A DNA stretch of 12,397 nucleotides, taken from assembly GCA_013698435.1 (NCBI GenBank), contig JACCVA010000287.1, positions 1 through 12,397 on the forward strand, in the 5' to 3' direction. The stretch is from Nocardioidaceae bacterium (GTDB taxonomy: Bacteria > Actinomycetota > Actinomycetes > Propionibacteriales > Nocardioidaceae). Under the pieces are notes generated by a model. The model was given only the letters and a program-made list of their open reading frames with translations, made no database searches and was not told the DNA's origin. The stretch's first letter is position 1, and each line of letters starts with the position of its first letter. Below, piece by piece: positions 5,460-10,491 of the stretch. The position numbers and the translations under genes are program-made.

Positions 5460-6575
5460 ATGAGTGCGCCTCGCAAGCCCCGCGTCGCTGTCGTCTTCGG
5501 GGGGCGTTCGAGCGAGCACGCAGTGTCCTGCTCGACCGCGGCGAGCGTGCTGTCGGTCATCGACCGGGACAAGTACGACGTCGTCCCCATCGGCATCAGC
5601 CACGACGGGAAGTGGGTGCTCGAGTCGGGCGACGCGGACCGGTTGGCACTCACTGCCGGGCACACGCCTGAGGTGAACGCCGACGCAGCCGCTGTCGTGG
5701 TCAGCCAGGACCCGGCGCGGCGGGAGATCGTCGTCGCCGGACCGGGAGAGACACCGCACGAGCTCGGCAAGGTCGACGTCGTGTTCCCGCTGCTGCACGG
5801 CCCCTGGGGCGAGGACGGCACCATCCAAGGTCTCTTCGAGATCGGCGGCATCCGCTACGTCGGCTCCGGCGTGCTGGCGTCGGCCGTCGGCATGGACAAG
5901 CACTACATGAAGATCGTCTTGCAGGCGGCCGGGCTGCCCGTAATGCCCTACGTCGTCATCAAGCCGCGGGAGTGGGAGCAGGACGCCGCGGCCGTCCGGG
6001 ATGCCGTGCACGGCCTCGGCTACCCCGTGTTCGTCAAGCCGGCCCGGGGCGGGTCCAGCATGGGCATCACGAAGGTGCGGGACCGCGACGGCCTCGACGC
6101 AGCAGTTGCCCATGCGCACGAGTTCGACCCGAAGGTGCTGGTGGAGGCCGCCGCGGAAGGCGCGCGCGAGGTCGAGTGCGGGGTGCTGCAGCGGCCGGAC
6201 GGAGGGGCAGACGCCAGCGTGGTCGCCGAGATCGTCGGTTACGGCTCGCACGAGTTCTACGACTTCGCCGCCAAGTACCTAGGCGAGGACGGCGTCGAGC
6301 TGGAAGTGCCCGCCAACCTCACGGAGGACCTCCGCGACACCATCCAGCAGCTGTCCGTGCAGGCGTTCGAGGCACTGGGCTGCGAAGGGCTGGCACGGGT
6401 CGACTTCTTCGTAGGTGCCGACGACCGGCCGGTGGTCAACGAGATCAATACGATGCCGGGTTTCACGCCGACGTCGATGTTCCCGCGGATGTGGGCCGAG
6501 TCCGGGGTGGAGTACCCCGAGCTCGTCGACCGGCTGATCACGCTCGCCGCAGACCGCGCTACCGGGCTGCGTTGA
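5460..6575 (+). CDS. ddl: D-alanine--D-alanine ligase
   Basis: This ATP-grasp enzyme joins two D-alanines for the peptidoglycan precursor, in the cytoplasm. In the 371-residue product: VVFGGRSSEH at 11-20 with Glu19 for the first substrate site; VFPLLHGPWGEDGTIQGL (HGxxGEDGTxQG signature); YVGSGVLASAVGMDKHYMK; VKPARGGSSMGI with the catalytic Ser loop; FYDFAAKY in the omega loop; and the C-terminal VDFFV...VNEINTMPGFT metal-binding signature. The AKY tyrosine, equivalent to Tyr216 of E. coli DdlB, is retained; this favours D-Ala-D-Ala over a D-Ala-D-Lac (glycopeptide-resistant) ligase. The ATG at 5460 fits the family start MSAPRKPRVAVVFGG and may be leaderless. The 3' end is 3 nt from the convergent DUF3515 gene. 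Confidence 0.97.
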   Translation: MSAPRKPRVAVVFGGRSSEHAVSCSTAASVLSVIDRDKYDVVPIGISHDGKWVLESGDADRLALTAGHTPEVNADAAAVVVSQDPARREIVVAGPGETPHELGKVDVVFPLLHGPWGEDGTIQGLFEIGGIRYVGSGVLASAVGMDKHYMKIVLQAAGLPVMPYVVIKPREWEQDAAAVRDAVHGLGYPVFVKPARGGSSMGITKVRDRDGLDAAVAHAHEFDPKVLVEAAAEGAREVECGVLQRPDGGADASVVAEIVGYGSHEFYDFAAKYLGEDGVELEVPANLTEDLRDTIQQLSVQAFEALGCEGLARVDFFVGADDRPVVNEINTMPGFTPTSMFPRMWAESGVEYPELVDRLITLAADRATGLR

Positions 6576-6578
6576 GCG

Positions 6579-7097
6579 CTACTGGCAAGGACTCACGTTC
6601 TCGCTGTTGGAGGTGATGGCCGCGGCCACGTCGGTGAGCGGGTCGACCGGACTGCGGCTGTCGTCAGGCGGCACGGTCACCTCGACGTACGGCCTGCGTC
6701 CGATCGTGGTGAACACGACCGTGCTGGTCGGCTGCTCGGTGCCGTCGAGGGGTTTGCCGTCGGACTCGGCGAACCAACCGACGTCGTTCACCGCGAAGCA
6801 GTACGACGTCGGTTCGAGCTGGTCGGGCCTGTCGACTCCGCATCGGAGCACGATCGCGGGATCGCCCCACGCGGCCACCAAGCCGTCGTCGGGGGAGACC
6901 TCGCGGGCCTCGGCGTCGACAACGCTGTCGGGCAGGTCGGCCACCAGCGACCGGCATTGAGACAGGTCCGCACCACGGGGAGTCGGCGGCTCGACCGACA
7001 CGTCGGAACCGCAGCCGGCCAAAGTTGTCAGGACCAACGCGCCGACAGACAAGACGCCCCCCGGTCGACCAGCGACCGGAGGGCGTCGCCCACGCAT
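6579..7097 (-). CDS. DUF3515 family lipoprotein
   Basis: This 172-residue secreted protein starts with a basic n-region (RGRR), a hydrophobic VLSVGALVLTT segment, and the lipobox LAGC with acceptor Cys29, so it should be a membrane-anchored lipoprotein outside the cytoplasm. The mature part has four further cysteines (48, 86, 100, 171), which could form two disulfides. It contains the family-like LRCGVDRPDQLEPTSYC region and ends in DPLTDVAAAITSNSENVSPCQ. Function is unknown; in mycobacteria and streptomycetes DUF3515 genes commonly lie near ddl and thiL, as here. The ATG at 7097 has no good Shine-Dalgarno and follows the AsnC-like gene by 23 nt, so the two are probably co-transcribed. A strong hairpin spans codons 4-15. 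A TTG at 7052 would remove the basic n-region, so I prefer 7097. Confidence 0.85.
   Translation of the reverse strand: MRGRRPPVAGRPGGVLSVGALVLTTLAGCGSDVSVEPPTPRGADLSQCRSLVADLPDSVVDAEAREVSPDDGLVAAWGDPAIVLRCGVDRPDQLEPTSYCFAVNDVGWFAESDGKPLDGTEQPTSTVVFTTIGRRPYVEVTVPPDDSRSPVDPLTDVAAAITSNSENVSPCQ
7053..7087 (-). promoter_or_regulatory. Strong hairpin in the first codons of the DUF3515 gene
   Basis: Arms at 7053-7067 and 7073-7087 are complementary over 14 of 15 positions (one C-A mismatch, plus-strand reading) with a 5-nt loop. In the minus-strand mRNA the stem begins 9 nt after the ATG and ends directly before TTGTCTGT. This is either a structure that lowers translation or a partial terminator separating the AsnC-like gene from DUF3515. 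The stem is clear from the sequence; its role is inference. Confidence 0.6.
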
Positions 7098-7120
7098 GGC
7101 TGAGAAGCGAGGGTGGTTCG

Positions 7121-7357
7121 TCAGAAGTGAACGACGGGACAGGTAAGCGTGCGGGTAATGCCGTCGACGGACTGCACACGGGCCACCACCAGCTTGCCGA
7201 GCTCGTCGACGTTGCGGGCCTCGGCGCGCACAATCACGTCGTACGGCCCGGTGACGTCTTCGGCGAGCGTGACACCTTTGAGCTCCGCGATCGACTGGGC
7301 GACCTTCGCGGCTTTGCCGACCTCGGTCTGAATGAGGATGTAGGCCTGAACCACCAC
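7121..7357 (-). CDS. Stand-alone Lrp/AsnC ligand-binding (RAM) domain protein
   Basis: The 78-residue product is a single alpha/beta RAM domain without the helix-turn-helix of full Lrp/AsnC regulators. It begins VVQAYILIQTEVGKAAKVAQ and contains GVTLAEDVTGPYDVIVRAEA, then a helix NVDELGKLVVARVQSVDGI and a last strand TRTLTCPVV. The family motif GxYDxxV is present as GPYDVIV. Such proteins form dimers or octamers and may bind amino acids or modulate a full-length Lrp, but this one cannot bind DNA by itself in the usual way. The start is GTG at 7357 (or the adjacent GTG at 7354); GGAGG lies 6 nt upstream of the first. It is divergent from thiL and upstream of DUF3515 in the same direction. Confidence 0.9.
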   Translation of the reverse strand: MVVQAYILIQTEVGKAAKVAQSIAELKGVTLAEDVTGPYDVIVRAEARNVDELGKLVVARVQSVDGITRTLTCPVVHF

Positions 7358-7414
7358 TGTGGACCTCCGCGAGTGAGTCGTGTCGTTGGCGCGGTGATCA
7401 CGCTACCGCCTGGT

Positions 7415-7420
7415 TAGGTT
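7415..7420 (+). promoter_or_regulatory. Candidate -10 box for thiL
   Basis: TAGGTT in the 104-bp gap between the divergent AsnC-like gene and thiL fits the TAnnnT pattern, 41 nt before the thiL ATG. The nearest -35-like element, TTGGCG at 7386-7391, is 23 bp away, which is too far. An 8-bp palindrome GTGATCAC sits at 7394-7401 between them. Weak support. Confidence 0.28.
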
Positions 7421-7461
7421 GTCACAGAAGTCGAGACCGTCAAAGCGAGAGGGATCCCCCC

Positions 7462-8424
7462 ATGCCACAAGGACTGTCGGGCACGCTGGGCGATGTTGGC
7501 GAGTTCGCCGTCGTCGCGGCGCTGGCATCGCGGTTCCCGCAGGCCTCCGGTGTCATCGTGGGGCCCGGCGATGATGCCGCAGTGGTGGCGGTCGACGGCG
7601 GCGAGGCTGTCATCTCGCTGGACATGCTCGTGCAGGGACGACACTTCCGGCTCGACTGGTCGAGTGCCACCGACATCGGGCACAAGGCCGCCGCCGAGAA
7701 CCTGTCCGACATCAACGCGATGGGAGGTCGCGCGACCACGCTGCTCGTTGGGGTCGGAGCGCCACCGGAGCTCGACGTCGCCTGGGCGCTGGAGCTCGCC
7801 GACGGGTTGGCGGCCGAGGCCGCCAAGGTCGGCGCCAGTGTTGTCGGCGGCGACCTGACCCGCGCCGACGCGATCACGATCGCGATGACCGCGCTCGGAG
7901 TGTGCGAGCACGGGGTCGTCCGTCGATCCGGCGCGCATGCTGGTGATGTGGTCGCGCTGGCCGGCCGACAGGGGTGGGCCGACGCCGGGTTCGCCGTGCT
8001 GGCACGCGGGTTCAGGTCGCCGAGGGTCGTGGTCGACGCGCACCGGCAGCCGCAGCCGCCGTACGAAGCAGGCCCTGAGGCGGCCCGGCTGGGTGCGACG
8101 GCGATGATCGACGTCAGCGACGGCCTGCTGCAAGATCTCGGCCACGTCGCGGCGGCCAGCGGCGTCGCCATCGACGTCGACTCTGCGCGGTTCGACGTGC
8201 CCGAACCGCTGCAGGCGGTGGGTGCGGCGCTCGGCATCGACCCCAAGAAGTTCCTCCTCACCGGTGGCGACGACTACGGACTGGTCGCCACGTTCCCGGC
8301 GGGAGCAGCGCTACCCGACAGCTGGCGGGTGATCGGTGCCGTGCTCGAAGACGGTGAGCAGGGGACGGTCACGGTCGACGGCGCGGTGTATGACGAGCCG
8401 GCCGGGCACCAGCACTTCCGGTGA
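7462..8424 (+). CDS. thiL: Thiamine-monophosphate kinase
   Basis: ThiL phosphorylates thiamine monophosphate with ATP to thiamine diphosphate, the last step of cofactor synthesis in bacteria. In the 320-residue product: LGDVGEFAVVAAL at 9-21; VGPGDDAAVV with metal-binding Asp37/Asp38; ISLDMLVQGRHF with Asp54; HKAAAENLSDINAMGG at 74-89 (nucleotide- and Mg-binding Asp83); VVGGDLTRAD; MIDVSDGLLQDLGH; and the C-terminal LLTGGDDYGLVATF. All blocks of the AIRS/PurM-like kinase are present and in order. The ATG at 7462 is preceded by GAGAGGGAT. The gene is separated from its divergent neighbour by 104 bp and from the convergent rpmB by 75 bp with a hairpin. In related genomes thiL, rpmB and recG are neighbours. 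Confidence 0.96.
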   Translation: MPQGLSGTLGDVGEFAVVAALASRFPQASGVIVGPGDDAAVVAVDGGEAVISLDMLVQGRHFRLDWSSATDIGHKAAAENLSDINAMGGRATTLLVGVGAPPELDVAWALELADGLAAEAAKVGASVVGGDLTRADAITIAMTALGVCEHGVVRRSGAHAGDVVALAGRQGWADAGFAVLARGFRSPRVVVDAHRQPQPPYEAGPEAARLGATAMIDVSDGLLQDLGHVAAASGVAIDVDSARFDVPEPLQAVGAALGIDPKKFLLTGGDDYGLVATFPAGAALPDSWRVIGAVLEDGEQGTVTVDGAVYDEPAGHQHFR

Positions 8425-8457
8425 CAAGGCGCGAAGCGCTGGAGCCATGGCCGCCGA

Positions 8458-8486
8458 CAGCCCCGGGCCGTCGGCGCGCGGGGCTG
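8458..8486. terminator. Candidate bidirectional terminator between thiL and rpmB
   Basis: CAGCCCCG at 8458-8465 pairs perfectly with CGGGGCTG at 8479-8486 (8 bp, 13-nt loop). An alternative stem, CGCCGAC at 8452-8458 with GTCGGCG at 8470-8476, overlaps it. There is no U-tract. The location between two convergent genes supports a terminator role; the exact fold is uncertain. Confidence 0.45.
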
Positions 8487-8499
8487 CGTACGGCAGTCG

Positions 8500-8685
8500 T
8501 CAGCGGGTGACTTTGCCTGCCTTGAGGCAGGAGGTGCACACGTTGAGGCGCTTCGGTGAGCCGTTGACGGTGGCGCGGACCCGCTGAATGTTGGGGTTGA
8601 AGCGACGCTTGGTGATCTTGCGTGACCATGGACGGTTGTTACCGAAGCCGGGCTTCTTCGCGCAGAGGTCACAGACGGCAGCCAC
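8500..8685 (-). CDS. rpmB: 50S ribosomal protein L28, zinc-binding (C+) form
   Basis: This 61-residue ribosomal protein of the large subunit runs MAAVCDLCAKKPGFGNNRP, SRKITKRRFNPNIQRVR, then NVCTSCLKAGKVTR. Two CxxC pairs (Cys5/Cys8 and Cys50/Cys53) form a zinc ribbon, so this is the zinc-containing type. Many actinobacteria also carry a cysteine-free paralogue that replaces it under zinc limitation; none is visible here. The GTG start at 8685 has AGGAG 6 nt upstream on the minus strand, and the protein N-terminus AAVCDLC matches the family; the frame extends to 8799 without homology. It is transcribed alone, divergent from the DAK2 gene. Confidence 0.97.
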   Translation of the reverse strand: MAAVCDLCAKKPGFGNNRPWSRKITKRRFNPNIQRVRATVNGSPKRLNVCTSCLKAGKVTR

Positions 8686-8748
8686 GGTGTACTCCTGAAG
8701 ATCAAGCGGGATGAGGTCGGCCGGCACAAGCTGCCGGGCAACCGCACA

Positions 8749-8779
8749 AGAATAACGGATCGGCGTCGTCAGGCGCCAA
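8749..8779 (-). promoter_or_regulatory. Candidate rpmB promoter
   Basis: On the minus strand TTGGCG (8779 to 8774) is followed after 18-19 nt by TTATTC/TATTCT (8755 to 8749), which fits TAnnnT. It would start transcription about 55 nt upstream of the rpmB GTG. This is one of few AT-rich patches in the divergent 163-bp gap to the DAK2 gene. Confidence 0.45.
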
Positions 8780-8812
8780 TCCGCTGCTGGCGCTGTCACG
8801 GGGATCGGGCGT

Positions 8813-8818
8813 TAGGGT
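8813..8818 (+). promoter_or_regulatory. Candidate -10 box for the DAK2 gene
   Basis: TAGGGT fits TAnnnT and lies 30 nt before the GTG start at 8849, leaving room for the AAGGGAG ribosome site at 8837-8843. No -35 box at proper spacing is evident: CTGTCA at 8792-8797 is only 15 bp away. Weak support. Confidence 0.3.
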
Positions 8819-8848
8819 TTGCGCAGCCATCGAGAGAAGGGAGCAGTC

Positions 8849-10477
8849 GTGAGCACGCCCGCGGAAGTCGCACTGCTGCTGCGATGGTGCGACCGCGCGC
8901 TCGCCGGCCTCGGCGAGGCACGCGAGGAGATCGACTCGCTCAACGTCTACCCGGTGCCCGACGGTGACACCGGGACCAACCTGTATTTGACGTTCGAGGC
9001 GGCCCGGCAGGCCATCGTCGAGTCCGAGCCGAGCTCGCTCGTCACCGCCCTCACGCTATTTGCCCGCGGTGCACTGCTCGGCGCCCGCGGCAACTCGGGT
9101 GTGATCTTGTCCCAGCTGATGCGAGCCGGCGCCGCACAGCTGATGCGTGGCGACCCGACCAAGCCCGGCCAGCTGCTTGCCGACACGCTGACCTTGGCAG
9201 CCGACGCCGCGTACGACGCGGTGGCGGAGCCGGTCGAGGGCACCATGTTGACGGTGGCGCGGGCTGCCGCGGCGGCTGCCCAGGAGGCGGTGCCACGAGC
9301 GCCCGAGGACCTTGCCGGGCAGATGGGTTTCGTGGTGAGGGCCGCAGCGCTCGCCGCGCGAGAAGCCCTCGAGCGCACCCCCGACCAGCTCGAGGTGCTC
9401 GCGATGGCCGGTGTCGTCGATGCCGGTGGTCGCGGTCTCTGCGTCATCTTCGACGCCGCAGAGGAGGCGCTCACGGGGGCTCGGCCACCCGCTCGGCCGC
9501 GCCGGCGCACCACACCCCTGCCGAGTCCGTCGCTGCCGACGGGCGACCTGTCGCCGGACGGCCCGGCCTACGAGGTCATGTATCTGCTCGACGCCGACGA
9601 CAGCTCGATCGCGACGATGCGCAGCAAGCTTGCCCCGTTGGGCGACTCTCTCGTCGTGGTGGGCGGGGACGGTCTCTGGAACGTCCACGTGCACGTCGAC
9701 GACGTCGGTGCCGCGGTCGAGGCCGGCATCGAGGCGGGTCGGCCGTACCGCGTCCGGGTCACCCACTTCGCCGAACAACGCCGTCAGTCGAAGAACCCCG
9801 ATCCGGACGTCCGGGTCGGGCGCGGACTTGTCGTGGTGGCCGCGGGAGAGGGGCTTGCCAGCCTTTTCCGGGCCGCCGGGGCCGTGGTGGTCAGCGCTGG
9901 TCCCGGACAGCGCACATCGACCGGCGCGCTCCTGGACGCGATCCGGGCCACCGGGTGCGACCAGGTGATCGTGCTGCCGAACGACTCCGCCACGATCGCC
10001 GTCGCGGAGGCCGCTGCCGCGGCCGCCCGCGACGAGGGCGTCCGAGCCGCGGTGATCCCGACTCGCGCCCAGGTGCAGGGCCTTGCTGCCGTGGCCGTGC
10101 ACGAGCACGGCCGCAGCTTCGACGACGACGTGGTGGCGATGACGTCGGCCGCCGGGCACACGCGCCAGGGTGCGGTCACGGTCGCCGTTCGTGACGCGAT
10201 GACCATGGCCGGTCCCTGCGAGGTGGGGGACAGCCTGGGTGTCGTCGAGGGCGACTTCGCTGTGGTCGGCCGCAACCTGATCGAGGTGGCGCTCGAAGTT
10301 GTCGACCGGCTGCTCAGCGGCGGCGGTGAGATGCTCACCGTGGTGCGCGGCATCGACGCGGACCAGGCGCTCGTCGACGCGCTCGAGGCGCACGTGCGTC
10401 GTACCCGCGCCGAGGTCGAGATCGTGCGCTACGACGGTGGCCAGCAGCGTTACCCCCTGCTGCTCGGCGTGGAGTAG
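8849..10477 (+). CDS. DAK2 domain protein, FakA/YloV-like (putative fatty acid kinase)
   Basis: FakA-type proteins phosphorylate a fatty acid presented by a FakB (DegV-family) carrier, giving acyl-phosphate. This 542-residue protein has the full three-part layout. Residues about 1-210 are a DhaL/DAK2 kinase domain with NVYPVPDGDTGTNL at 32-45 (Mg-binding Asp38/Asp40), GARGNSGVILSQLMR, EPVEGTMLTVAR and VVDAGGRGLCVIF. A Pro/Arg-rich linker follows. A middle domain carries NVHVHVDD (His280/His282), and a C-terminal domain includes VVVAAGEGL, VIVLPNDS and IPTRAQVQGLAA. The GTG at 8849 has AAGGGAG 5 nt upstream; the TTG at 8819 lacks a site. The middle domain has no cysteine, unlike the staphylococcal protein as I remember it. 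The recG start follows by 14 nt, so the two are probably co-transcribed. No FakB gene is nearby; activity is inferred from the family. Confidence 0.87.
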   Translation: MSTPAEVALLLRWCDRALAGLGEAREEIDSLNVYPVPDGDTGTNLYLTFEAARQAIVESEPSSLVTALTLFARGALLGARGNSGVILSQLMRAGAAQLMRGDPTKPGQLLADTLTLAADAAYDAVAEPVEGTMLTVARAAAAAAQEAVPRAPEDLAGQMGFVVRAAALAAREALERTPDQLEVLAMAGVVDAGGRGLCVIFDAAEEALTGARPPARPRRRTTPLPSPSLPTGDLSPDGPAYEVMYLLDADDSSIATMRSKLAPLGDSLVVVGGDGLWNVHVHVDDVGAAVEAGIEAGRPYRVRVTHFAEQRRQSKNPDPDVRVGRGLVVVAAGEGLASLFRAAGAVVVSAGPGQRTSTGALLDAIRATGCDQVIVLPNDSATIAVAEAAAAAARDEGVRAAVIPTRAQVQGLAAVAVHEHGRSFDDDVVAMTSAAGHTRQGAVTVAVRDAMTMAGPCEVGDSLGVVEGDFAVVGRNLIEVALEVVDRLLSGGGEMLTVVRGIDADQALVDALEAHVRRTRAEVEIVRYDGGQQRYPLLLGVE

Positions 10478-10491
10478 GACCGACCTGCGAC

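Noticed and set aside
5429..5851. N-terminal extension of the PLP enzyme to a total of 503 residues
   Set aside because: The family begins near residue 10 of the shorter form; the extension lies antisense to ddl and looks like shadow sequence.
5019..6251. 410-codon minus-strand frame opposite ddl
   Set aside because: Shadow of the strongly biased third codon positions of ddl; the translation has no recognisable motif.
5460..6575. Possible D-Ala-D-Lac (vancomycin-resistance type) ligase
   Set aside because: The omega-loop FYDFAAKY keeps the tyrosine associated with D-Ala-D-Ala ligases, and there are no vanH/vanX-like neighbours.
7394..7401. 8-bp palindrome GTGATCAC in the thiL upstream gap
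   Set aside because: It does not extend beyond 8 bp and is short enough to occur by chance; kept only as a note in the promoter entry.
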